A stretch of 64,000 nt of DNA from Watersipora subatra (lineage: Eukaryota; Bryozoa; Gymnolaemata; Cheilostomatida; Watersiporidae): positions 47,711,772 through 47,775,771 of the forward strand of contig NC_088714.1 of assembly GCF_963576615.1 (NCBI RefSeq), in the 5' to 3' direction. Position 1 is the first letter of the stretch, and every line of letters begins with the position of its first letter. The notes under the pieces are model-generated. The model searched no databases. It saw nothing but the letters and a program-made list of their open reading frames with translations, and was not told the origin of the DNA. Positions 11,947 to 24,200 of this stretch are shown in pieces. Position numbers and translations under genes: made by a program.

Positions 11947-12862
11947 TTAAAGGTTGACTAGCAACAAAATTCACATCACACTTATTTGGTATCAAAAGAT
12001 TCACCATGTCTTACTCTGCTGTGTTGTAGGTGCAAAATATGTGGAAATGTGATTACAAGCTTTTAAAAGCTCAAAAACGAACAGTTAATTGCCACCATCA
12101 CGAAAACGTCGTAGGTCTGAATCAATTTATTTCTTTGACGTACGCAAACAATTTGTTTATTGTTTTGACACATGATGTTCTCACGTGAATTGAAAGGCCA
12201 ATAAAAGGCTCAATATAAGACGTCTCCTAGCACCAGTTTATGACAAACACTTCGGGTTTTACCGAGAAGCCGTATCAAATATAGATGCACGCTACTTTAA
12301 AGTTTCGTTTCGGCTTGGTCTAATCGTCTAGTCGTAATCTGATCATGTGACCCATGCTTCCTGCCAAACAGCGCGAACAATTTTTGCAGCATTTTTTGAC
12401 TATCAAATTTGACCAACAGGCTCGTCATGTTTCTCAGAGGATGATATGCACTCCTTCGAGCTAAGGTTAAAAATTTTAACAAATTTTCACGGTGGGTTTC
12501 GAGTTATCAGTGCTCAAAATGACAGCATTACATCTATGATGAAATAGATGCGCAAGGACAATAGACATGGTTTTATTGAATGTGTGAAGTATATTTGTGA
12601 AAATATTTTGACGAATGAGGTTGCATGAAACTGTAACAGAAGCCATCTCGTTCAGCTATGTCCCATTTGAGCCGTTTTGGAAAGGGATTCTAATCAACGG
12701 CATTTTCCTGATGGCTGCAATTAACTGTTCGTTTTTGAGCTTTTAGGAGCTTGTAATCACATTTCCACATATTTTGCACCTACAACACAGCAGAGTAAGA
12801 CATGGTGAATCTTTTGATACCAAATAATGGTAATGTGAATTTTGTTGCAAGTTGACCTTTAA
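11947..12862. mobile_element. TIR element with about 180-bp inverted repeats and TTAA ends
   Basis: The left arm (11947 to about 12125) and right arm (about 12685-12862) are inverted copies at roughly 90 percent identity. Both include TTAAAGGT at the tip, a GCAACAAAATTCACAT block, and TGCAAAATATGTGGAAATGT further in. The unique centre (about 12126-12684) contains a 61-residue minus-strand ORF with no recognised domain. The TTAA tips match those of the 10204-10999 element, but the arm sequences are unrelated, so this is a second family. Confidence 0.85.
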
Positions 12863-12984
12863 GGGTTTTGCAAGTGAATAACTTGACTAGTTGTCCAACT
12901 TTTATGCAAAGGGCCACTACTTTCAAATAGCTGGACAAATTTAATAAATTTAAATTTAATAACATTTAACAGTATTTGATTTGA

Positions 12985-13047
12985 ACTTGAAATAATGACT
13001 CAACTTGAAATAATGACTCAACTTGAAATAATGGCTCAACTTGAAAT
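12985..13047. repeat. 18-bp tandem repeat
   Basis: The unit ACTTGAAATAATGACTCA occurs three and a half times with one substitution. Confidence 0.9.
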
Positions 13048-13064
13048 TGGTTGATTAGCAAGTA

Positions 13065-13275
13065 TGCAAGGAACCTTTCACTAACTATTGCGTCTAGTTC
13101 AATATTTCTTTTACAAATAAAGTTGTATCAATGCTTAAGGCTAGATATTTGTTGTCTAAAATACTCAGATTGTATCTCCATTCTGTCTGGCAATCCATTA
13201 CTTGTCCAAAAAATCCACTACTCCTTGCACCAAACAGCAACACCTTGTTAATCCACTCTATAAAACAGTGTTATG
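13065..13275 (+). repeat. Dispersed repeat copy (also at 55360-55590)
   Basis: This stretch shares an alignable core with 55360-55590: CTAGATATTTG, then TAAAATACTC, then ATCTCCA, then a run ending in ACAGTGTTAT. Translations of both show a parallel LDIC-LKYS-IS pattern, but neither is a convincing gene. It is probably an old, unclassified interspersed repeat. Confidence 0.5.
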
Positions 13276-16200
13276 TACAATGAGCTGTCTTTTCCAATCC
13301 TTATAACTTTGCTTTTCTCTAGTTCTTCTTTCATGGTCTAATTGCTTTGAACTGAGCTGACCGGTGAAAATAAAGTTCATATATGTCATCCATTTGATGC
13401 TGCCGTATAAATTAATACCGTGACAACAGAAGGCCGATTTAAAGCAATTTTGCTAGGATATTCTTAAAGCGCAATAGTATGAGCCTAAGCCTGGTGGAAA
13501 TGAGGACGCTAACTCACGATGCACGTTACATACCTTTCAATAACACATACTGCCTTAGGCGCTGTTTAAAGGAGCTAGGAAAGTGTAGGGCCAGAGAGGA
13601 CATACCTGAAGCTCATTAGGTTTGACCTTTAACCTAGATGAACCGTTCTCATGTCTGGGTTCATAATATTGCTTATTGAACACAAAGAGAATGAGTTTCC
13701 TTGTCCCGTGTTCTCAAGAGGCTGATTCATATCATTGATAAATTATTTAGATCGATATAGTGATTAGTGAAGTTTATCTTTGAGAATATAAAGCTCGGGT
13801 GTGTTCTGCACTTGTTGTGGCATTAAAGTTTTCTATTAGCAATCTTGTAAGGAGGCGTTGGGAGAGGAAATCAATCTACAAAGTCATAAAAGTGTACGCG
13901 AAAGGAAGCACTTGCTCTCATTGATAGGATAATTACGGTTACTGCGTTTCGTCGAGGAAGTGTATTGTTGCATTGTTTGTTATGATAAGGTCCATTGTTG
14001 AACATAGGATTGATAGCACTAATAACTTTGGTTTTACTTTCACAGTTGCATTGTAGAAAAACAACGAGTGAAGCTAGTGGCTGCTCGGAGTGTAGCTCGC
14101 TGCTTCTGCTCTCCGACAATCACAGGCACTGGCCTCAGGCTTTGTACTGAGTAAGTATTTACTTCTCTGAAACTTCTTATGGCGGAGAACCGTAATACAG
14201 TAATATAGGATATTTTGATTTTTATGATTATGGTCTTGATACAAATTATTACGTGATTCCTTAGCAACTGCTCGTTGGTCCAGAGATGGTTGGATATCAG
14301 TTTTGAAGCTAAATAACGCTGGAGAATTATGAAATTGAAAAATCTGGTTGCATGCAATCTTCTCTATAACTACACAAAAACTCACCAGCCAGTATTTCTT
14401 CAAAAGAGTATAAACTTCCTAGAGAACATCGTCGAAGTATAGAAGCGCAGTGAGTTAAAGAGGGTGTTTCAATTAATTCTGTGCACAGATATCTATCGCA
14501 GAGGTTTGATAGTCATTTTGCTTTATCATTGTTGCCTTTGGTCGGTTTGGTGACGGTCTGGCGGCACACTGACGAAATGCATCACCAACGCATAGTGCAG
14601 ATATTTGTTGTTGCTACACAAACGATGTGTTGTGTAGTAATAACGATGTGTTGTGTTGACAAATAGATTGACTAAAGAGAATAGGCCTCATTTGTATAAA
14701 CCCTGTGGCATAGTTGCTAAATTGTTTAGTACAATTATTTATTTACTGTCAGGATATTTAATACCTGATACGAATCATCAAAAATTTGTGAAAGCATTAA
14801 ATATTTGCTACTATTTGTATTGCTATATTTTGCTCAAGAAAAAAGGGGCTTTACATTGCTGACAAAAGCAACTAAGTACAAAAATAATCTAAATGTATTA
14901 CTTATATAAAGCTGCAAAATAGTATTTAAACATATTAATATACCATAAGGATTACCTGAAATATTTTATTAACCCCTTTAATTTGTAATAACAACTGTTG
15001 CAAAAATTAATATCTTACTCTCTGTATAAACAGTTGTGTGTGAAGCACTCTTGTCATCGTCATTCGGAAGCCAATCTTCCTATCAACTTGTTGGAAACAA
15101 ATAAAATTCGATTAAGATAGTTATAATAAACTATTTCAACCAATCGCAGTTGGAACTTGCTGCAGACTCCTCGCCAATGCTTTGGAAATACAAACAACAC
15201 ATTTCATCGCTGTGTGTGTAGCCAGGCTTTAATTCTCTTTCCTGAAACTTTTAGCAAGCTCATTCCTTCCTTAGTGTACAATATTTCTCTTGTTTACGCT
15301 GGCCTACATGGAGATGCTGACTTTCTAATGCAAAACTATAAGTGTATCGCACTTCCTATCACCTCTATCAGTCTAGTCAACAGAGTTTAGCTATATTCTA
15401 GGTCATCATTCTAGCCATTGTATGCATATATATAGCATTAGTTTTATGTGTTGCCATATGCTATTTCTGTAATAAACAGGAAGTGAAAGGCTAAAATAAC
15501 GGGTCGCCATAAATACACTTCCTAAATAACACATACTTTGCTCCAAGACTACGTATATACTATTTTGTAGGTCGCTTGGTGGCAAACCAATATTTTTTCA
15601 GTTGCGCACTGAACATCTTGTATCAATAGTTCTCTAAGGGGAGATAATTTTATGGTGACCTCTAGGTAATTCCAAATCAAAGATGGATATTCTTATAGCA
15701 AATTGTACTAGATGTTGTATTTCACCTGTTCATTCCATTAGTTATACAGTGATAAATAAGGCCTTTAGGCTTCTGTACAGACAAAAATATTCAATTTAAA
15801 TAGCAGTCTATCAACTATGAGCATATATATACTAAAAACAATGGTAAAGCTAATTCTAAAACAATAGTTAGGCTTGTATATGACACGAATAGTTGTGGCA
15901 AACATGTAGACTGTGCTCCTAATATGTAACATCAGCAAATCAAATAAATATTCATTGCAACAATAACTCTTTTTTCTCCGTTAAGTCAAAAAACTACATC
16001 TCAGAAACTTATCCATTTGCATGCGAGTGACCTTTCTATCACATGATCAAGGCTGCAGAGGATTGGCATGCTTTGTGGATTGGCATGCCTTGTTTATTCA
16101 TGGTCACTCTTGTATTCGATAACTGGTATTGTGTTGTGCAAATTACATGAATATATGGGACACTGGTCATCTAAAACCGCAATGATTAATGCATACCTAC

Positions 16201-18133
16201 CTGATACATGTATGGATATCAGATATAATTATACATCTAGGCTTCTAATATCTAGGTATGATATACATTTTGGAGTTGTCAGCTCTTATCTTTTGAGGCT
16301 ATAATGGTAGTTGATTTATCTGTAGATGGATTCTAAGTAAATGCAATTGATGTATAGCTGGTAATTGTCATACCCAATTCATACTACCCAATAACCCATA
16401 CTACAGTATCGGATTAGGTAGCTCTGTATAGCCATTAGAAACAAGTTGGAACTGTAGCATTGTTTGAAAGCATGTTTGGTTCTTTGCTGCTGTAGAAATG
16501 TTTAGCCTGGTCATCCTCACAAGCAGAAATTTGAAATGCATGTTGATAGGTCTTCTGAAGTCCGCTGTATTCAACATAATATGCATTCAAGTGCAGCGTT
16601 GAACAATTTCAAACAGTTATTCGCCGTCTTTCCGCAGAATATTCTATAAAGCTTTGCAGATAAAAAGCGCAGGTTAGGTGCTAAGAAAGTACGTCCCATG
16701 AATTAATAATTGGTCATATTTTATTAATATAAAGATCATAGAATGATCATCCCTACCCTGTATGTTGGCTCTTTAGCGACAGCGTGTCTAGTGTCACACT
16801 CTCAGCAGCAGACGTCAAGCTATAATGTCCGAGTTGTACCATTATTACTGATAATTGATAACCAGCGTCCGTTCTCATTAGCCATGTTCTTTGTAGCCTT
16901 TTGCGCCACGTGTCTCAATCCCAGATAGTCTTAGCGCTACTCATAGCCCATATTTAGAGTAGTACTTATCAAAGTCTTTTTGTGGAAGTACTCCAAAATA
17001 AGTTGGCTTGTCAAACTTATCGTCAACATTTTTTTGACAGACTCGGAACTAATCTTTTAATGTTTAATTAAACCAATCGGTAATAGATATACAGCTGCGT
17101 AATTAATCGTTGGTCACGAGCAGATGTGATTGGAAGCTAATCAATTACTCAATATTGAACAAACAGTTACTCAAACCAGCGCATGAGCCGACACCAACCT
17201 GTAATCAGTGTGGTCTATGGCACCTGAGGTAATTCAGTATGACTAGAGCTTACAATTGCCATAGATCTGTATCTCCTAACGTTTCTAGGCAGCGATGGTA
17301 GATGTTAGAGCTATTCGGTAGTGCTAACTTAAACATAACCATATCCGTTCAACCTTTCAAAGACCGGTGTTTACCATTCATAGAGAAACAGTTGTCAATT
17401 TTAGAGTAGGACATCAAAACTTGAGATATCAAACCTGTAGACACGCTCAATGAATTTCTGGCAAGAGACAAGAATTAGACTAGACTAGTTTCCCATAGAC
17501 CCTTCAGTTAAATAAATACCATATCTTACTCTGATTCAATTTATAAGTTATACCGCGATAAATTTAGTTTGAAATAGTTCTATGGTGGAACAATGTATCA
17601 TGAAAATGTTTATGAGAAGCCGACTCCTCGACATTTAGATGTTGTTGTTGACAGACAAACAAAGGATGTGTTTTGTTGTGTTGTTCAAGCATGAACACTT
17701 GGCACTGTTGGCACATTTCGTGCTCTCAGAGAAATGTTGGCACACTCTTCAAGCCAGCATCTCATCTCTGTAAACATCTAACCATAGTAATGAGACATGA
17801 TACACCATGTTTATGTTAGAGCACGTTAATGTGTGCCAGTGATGTAATTGGCTGTGTACCATGGCAACCATATGTTCGTACGCTTACAGCGCCTGATTAA
17901 TAGCTATCTTGATTCATCAACCAAAACATGGTAATTTCCGTCTGCTAGTTCTCAAGCATTATTTACTCGCTACGCCTTCTTTCGGGCGGTCGCTTTCTTA
18001 TCAGTCGCTTTCTTATCTTGTCTTGGTGTTTGATACGAATTGGTAAAATATCGGACTATAAGAGCTGCCGTGGCGCTGGTTGTCTCGGCTTCTTTTCTCT
18101 TGATCTCCCTCCAGTAAACGTGTTTGTGTCAGA
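13276..18133. other. Intergenic region upstream of the Smaug-like gene
   Basis: No exon could be firmly assigned. One weak (+) candidate lies at about 14053-14150. It has a gtag/cag acceptor and a ga-gtaagt donor flanking about 33 open codons, but no partners were found. The proximal 5' flank (about 17940-18133) is more GC-rich than the surroundings and presumably holds the promoter; the TATA-like actataag at 18054 is weak. Confidence 0.35.
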
Positions 18134-18237
18134 ATGCGGATGTTAATTCGTAGAGCTAGTGCCACGAGTAACATTATAGATTCGTCGATATCTGAGGTTG
18201 GCGAGGATGAGCAGGCTCATGGCGAACCTCTTCACAT
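18134..18237 (+). CDS. SAMD4: Smaug-like exon 1 (start codon)
   Basis: Encodes [20 protein letters not shown] and an acidic end, residues 1-34. The donor is cacat|gtaagt, phase 2. There is no vertebrate counterpart, so the exon is placed by phase and by the closed upstream frame. Confidence 0.7.
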
Positions 18238-21200
18238 GTAAGTCTTCAGGCCTTTCACGGGAATGCGTCGGTTTGTTTACTAGGATAGGCTGTCTGCTAC
18301 ATGCGTGGTTCACAGTCGTTTAACCTGAATTCTGTCACATTTTGCACACTGTAGTCGTTAGCAGATTGTTGGAAGTTCAACTGTAAGTTACTCTTTTTCT
18401 TTACATTTCAGCGTAGGTTAGTTTCGTGTCTTGCTGTCTCAAATCAAAGTCTGAAGTACTGACCTTGATAATAATATTTTAAAAACATAGTTGTTTGTCA
18501 AGACACAACATTTCCTCGTTTCTAAATGGTCAATTTTTCTTTTTCATGTCGGTGGCCATTTTACTGGTTTTTTTATTTTATATGTGCAGTCTGTTTAATT
18601 TAACTCACCGTTTAGCTTTTTTATACTCGTTGTCCGTGTTCGAAAACTGTCAGTTGCAGTTCGATACTATTTGCATCTTAGAAGTTTTTATCACCATGCT
18701 CTAAGCTAACTGTCTGTTTAAGTTAACAAAATTTTCAAACACTTTGTTTTTTAAAATGCATGTTTTAATAGATTTACTAACTATACTTTATGTATTAAAA
18801 CCATTGACTTAGTTTATATCAAGATACTATAACCTATCCTCAGCACTCTCAAACCATTTGTTCCTTCTCTCCACCTGCTCTCTCTGTTCACTCGTCAAAC
18901 AATCTGCTCTAGGTGATGTATGTTTACAAGTAACTACTATAATAGCGACAGCGGAGGTAAAATAGTCAACATTTGAAGCAAAAACTTTTAATCAGAATAA
19001 GCTTGCTAATATTTTTCATTTGTAAAACTGTTCTATCATTCATCATATAAAATTATTCTGTTTGGTGCCCATGCCAGTTTGACAGCTCTGATGGAAATGG
19101 ATACAGTGGTCGTTGATGCTGACCATGGCGACTCCGCCTCCAATCATTCTCTCCTTGACCATTCTACCTCTCCTACCAAAGTTTCTCCCTTTGCTGCAAG
19201 GAGTGTCAGCTTTGGGTAAACATCTCTTTTCTTTTCCTAGCTCTCTCATCAAACTTTATAGCTAGCGTTACATTCTCTATAAACCTTGTAAAACTAACGG
19301 TAAGTCAATAGTCTTTCTCACCACCCCTATCATTCCTTTGCACCAAGCATATCCTGCAACTCTCCACAGTTCGGGGAAATAGTGCCTTGCAGATGACTAT
19401 TGTTAACCGTTTTTAAGTTGCCACAATCTACTTTCCTTAGACTTTTTAAGAAAGCGGTGAACAATATGTCATATTGGTTTAGGGTTCAGACATTCAATGA
19501 TTTGTCAATAGTCCGCCATTCGTTTGCTTACGAATACTGCAAGGTGACTGGAAGTAGCAGAAACACCATTTTAGCGTTTCCGATGCATTCTTTGCAGTAT
19601 AAATGCTTTGTTTTGCAAAAGCCGACAACCGTGTACTTAGTTTATTAATTATTATGTTATTTAGTTTTTAAAAGCCAAGATCTACTCACCAGTATTTTGA
19701 GCCTCACACAGATTTTTCTTTGTGAAAAATGTTAGTTTTCTAGACTTGCAGGGTTTCAGGCTTTGCACTTGTGAAATTTCTACTACAAAGCAGCCGATAT
19801 TCTATATTTATTTTAAACACTAAAGTTCCTTGTCTCAATAGTTAAATTTAATCAATGATTGATATTAAACTTTATTAAACTTATTCAATGATGTCATAAC
19901 ATCTGAACAGGTCTGCCTAGCAAGATTATCCCGATGGCTTTGGTGTAATTAAGATGTTTGATGAGATTAGGTATGTATGTGAGGGTAAACTAGGGTATAT
20001 AAGTAACTGCTGGAAATGTCTAAAACTGTCCTTGGAATGGCCTACCAAAACCTCCAATCAGGTGCTCCGCATTTTTGTGGTTATCTCTTGGCATTAGGCT
20101 TTGAATACCTGTTCTGTTCTTCACTAAGTTTTAATGTGGCCATGATTTATTAAAATATGTTGCTACATTCTATGCACAATTCCTCGGTAGAGCAGAGCTG
20201 TATAGGTGTGAGGTGTTCGAGGCCTCAGTCTATTCCATAATAAAAACTGGTGAATCATTTCAAACGTTTCTATGCGATATAAGTAGTGTATTTTTTAGTT
20301 TGCTGAAAGATTTCAATGGTTTGACTTTGTACATACATATGACTGCATTATATTAATCAGAACAGCTCATAGGTGTGTGATATATCTACAGACTAGGCTT
20401 TGATGCATTGGCTTGCTTCCATTTCCTTACCAAATAAATATTCAACCAAATATTGCCTCCGGTAAACTAGTAATAGATCGAGTTTGCTTTTTTAATTCAT
20501 ACCGTTAACACAGAGCTTAGTTTGGCTGTCTGTATCTGAACTATATCCTAACTATTGTTTACTCATACCAGGCTAGCTGGGAATCAAGCATCTGCTTTTA
20601 CTTGACAACCAATTCATCCTTATCAATGCATTCTGTCTGGCTCACTTTCTTAATAACACCAGGGTAGCTCTCCTAGTCTTAATAGCTTCAGCTTTATATC
20701 TGATAGGGTCTGTTAGAAACACAGGCTAAATGACACTCTCTATTTGTTGCGTTGTCTCTCTGTTTCGCAGGCTACAGAGCATGTTGAAAACTGAGACTTC
20801 ACAGTTCAAAGAACAGCTAGCTACAGTCTCCCAGTGGTTTCAGCAGTGGAGCGATTGCGAGCAGACAATCGGCCTGTGTACATTGCTTAAACAACTCGAT
20901 TCGAGGCAGGCGAGGTTTATAGAGCAACTGTTACAGGATCTCTCTTCAACCGATCCCAACCTTGAGGATCTCGAGCTACAGGCGAACAGTCTCGGTAGGA
21001 TTTCCTCTTTGTCAACGCTTACTGTCGCGGTAGGTAGTGGGATATGACGTGAACCGGTGAACATGGCAGATGCGGCGGAGGAGTCGCCTTAATCTGACGA
21101 TTTATGCGCAAAAGACGGTTTTAAGCGTAACCGCAAGCCACGCACACGAGTTGATGCAGTTATCTGTCAAAGGCTCGGAAGGTTGATGAATATCTAAAGT

Positions 21201-24200
21201 TAGTTATGATATGCTATTGTTTGGTGTTCGCTTCAGGATACACTGATAGAGCTGTTCATTGCTCACCTTGTGCAGATGGTTTGGCTTAGTAGCTTCCTTG
21301 ACAGGGACTGACTCGAGCAAACTAAACACTAGAGGGGGTAATGTTTAGAATATAGCTTGTGTTATTAATGACTTATTTAGTGAGTCGAACGAACTGGCCA
21401 GAGAAATCTTATTGAGCCGTTATCGCCCAAATAAAACTAACATTTTATTTCTTCCTCACTTTCGCTGGCGATTTGTCCAAATGTGATTTGGGCAAATGGG
21501 ATTTGGGCAAATGTGATTTGGGCATATGTGATTTGGGCATATGTGATTTGAGCAAATGTGATTTGGGCAAATGTGATTTGGGCAAATGTGATTTGGGCGT
21601 TAGTAATCAGCTAGTCATAATAAATGCACCTACCACTTACACATCAGCGGGTTTAACTGTAGTTATTAGTTACTGTAGTACTTTTTCCGTATTAAATTTG
21701 GTTTATTCGACATGTAAAAGTTTTATATCTTTTGTGAAATTATTGGTCGGCTGGTCAACATTCTGAGTTATGGAAATCTTGATGCGTTTCTCAAAAAGAC
21801 GATTTAGCTACATAACAGTTATTATTAATCTAAGCGAGATTATGCTTATATAAGAATTATTTTGTATCGCCCGACACAAACACCTTGTACTTAATTGACT
21901 TCCTTGGATGAAGTCCAGCTCGTACTGAAACTTCAAAATAACCAAAATATGTAAATTTTATAAAGATCAACTCAGATGACTTCAGATCACTTCAGATGAC
22001 TCAGTCACATTTCTGGTATGGTATTAAAACTAGTAGAGTGTAGTCAGTGTTTACTGTTACACTGTGATAGGCAGTGAGGGACAATACAAGCGTGAAACGG
22101 TTTGCTCAACGAACCGTGTACAAGATAAAATATGGATTTGAAAAGAATGCGCTTCAAATAAAAGCCTTTCGTTGTCTTTCATAGTTAAATTTCTGGCTTG
22201 CCGTTCATTTTCACATATACGTTTGTTATGAACTTGCAACAAATTATGTTTATATTTATATATGTAATTGTACAGTTGTATTTACTTAGGCTTTTTGTCT
22301 ACCATAGGATCGGAGTTGAAAATCTGTTATTTTAAGCAGCAAGATATATAGTTGATCATTTACATCTTATTTTACAAATTGTTTGGATAAGAAAAGTGAT
22401 TTGCTAGTTATGGTAGATAACCACCATGGATGATCCCCAACAGTTTCCTAGTAGGCCTATATTTAAAAACAGACTAGTTGGTTAACTGGCTTCCGTTATA
22501 CCCGTTATACCTTATTCATTAGTAGTGTCTGTGAGAGTTTTTTGTTTGCTGATTGACAAGCTGATAAGATTGCCAGCTATAATACATGTTAGCCATTCAG
22601 CTGCCGAATCTGTTTGCTTGTTGGCACATTCGTTAATTTGCTTGTTGGCGTTTGAATAACTTCCTTCCTGACGGACATTTTAGTTAATCCGTTTGTTGAT
22701 TTTCGCTTTAATTTGCTTGTTGACAATTAAGTTAGCTTGCTTGTTGGTTAAGTTAATTTTCTTATTGACAGTAATTTTAATTTTCTTGTTGGCCGTTCAG
22801 TTAATTTGCTTGTTGACTGTTGGGTTCACTTGCTTGTTGCTTTGTTAATTGGGTTGTTGACAATTCAGTCGATTTGCTTGTTGCTAGTAAATCAATTTGA
22901 TAGATAAAGTTCAATTGCTAGAAGTTAATGGGTAAATATGCCAGCTTGCATTGAAGTTTGTTGCTTTTCTAGTACATGTAGTTTTTTTCTTGTTGCAGAA
23001 TTTGTAAGTTCCCTCGACAGCGGCCAGTTCACACAAGAGGAACTTATCCAACAACTGCTCAAGCATTTTCCTCTCCTTCACTCCGGTAACACTAGCGTCA
23101 AGAATGAGTATCTCAAGGTCATTCCCAAGGCAAGTATTCATCGGCCATAGTATATAAGCCAGTGTTAGGCCATTTTGAAAAAGCCTGCCAATGATTTTTC
23201 AAATGTTGGTGGAAAGTTGAGAGTATTTCCAGGTTGTGTGTGATCAGTGCATTGAGATAAAAATGAAAGTTTGAAGTTTGACCAAGGCGAATGGATTTTA
23301 ACGTAATTTTAATGTGATTTCAAGCGATTTTATTAGGACCAGAGCACACTAGACGTATTTTTAAATTTATTCGACGATTTCATTGTTGTAGGCACAGCAG
23401 TCGAGGAGAGTAGCTTGCCAATTATATTTACTGACTCTTTGTAGCTTGGGTTTCCAGTCTTTTATGATTGGCCCAATGATAGCTAGTTATATATGTTTTC
23501 ATATGAAATACGCACTGAATTATGCCGGACAAAAATTTCAAGTCAAACTCGAGCTGTTTTATTTGAAAACCATTTTAAAGCTATAAAGTTATTTAAAAGA
23601 ACTCGATTTTTTTTGCAAAGCTTATAACATTAACAAATATGTAGAAATGTCAATGTCCTTCTCCGGTGTACTTCTAAATAAGGTCGCTACAAGGTTGACG
23701 TTACTTGAAACATTTCATGAGGTTTCTCCTATTTTGCCTCTAGTCTGCTCTGCCCATAATTTGATTTATTTGATCATCTCGGCTTAAGAAGATTATATGG
23801 AAGCGAACATGCCAATTTCTCTAGACTAAATCCTTCTGAGAATTGGAGATTAACCCATGCTAAAGTTGGTTGCTTAACAAACTAATTGTTTGTGTAGGCA
23901 GTAGGGTTATATTAAATGTGTCTGTCTCATGCCTTTTCACCTATCTCAGTTAATTCACAACAACCCTTTCTAATTTTTTTTCAAGTAAGTGTATTTGTCT
24001 CAGTACGAGAAATAAAATGTTTGTATATATGCTCATAAAAAACTGATGCTTACTGATAAATACATGAATACATGTACATGTATATAAAATTCATAAATAA
24101 AATAAAAATGTAAAACCATGAAAATCATATTACTTGGTAAAAACAAGATTAAGATACGATATACACTTGGATCTAAAACAGTGTTTGCGTAGGTTCACTC

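Noticed and set aside
14040-14403. Overlapping minus-strand ORFs of about 105-109 codons
   Set aside because: Several frames are open in the same stretch, with no family resemblance and no splice context on that strand.
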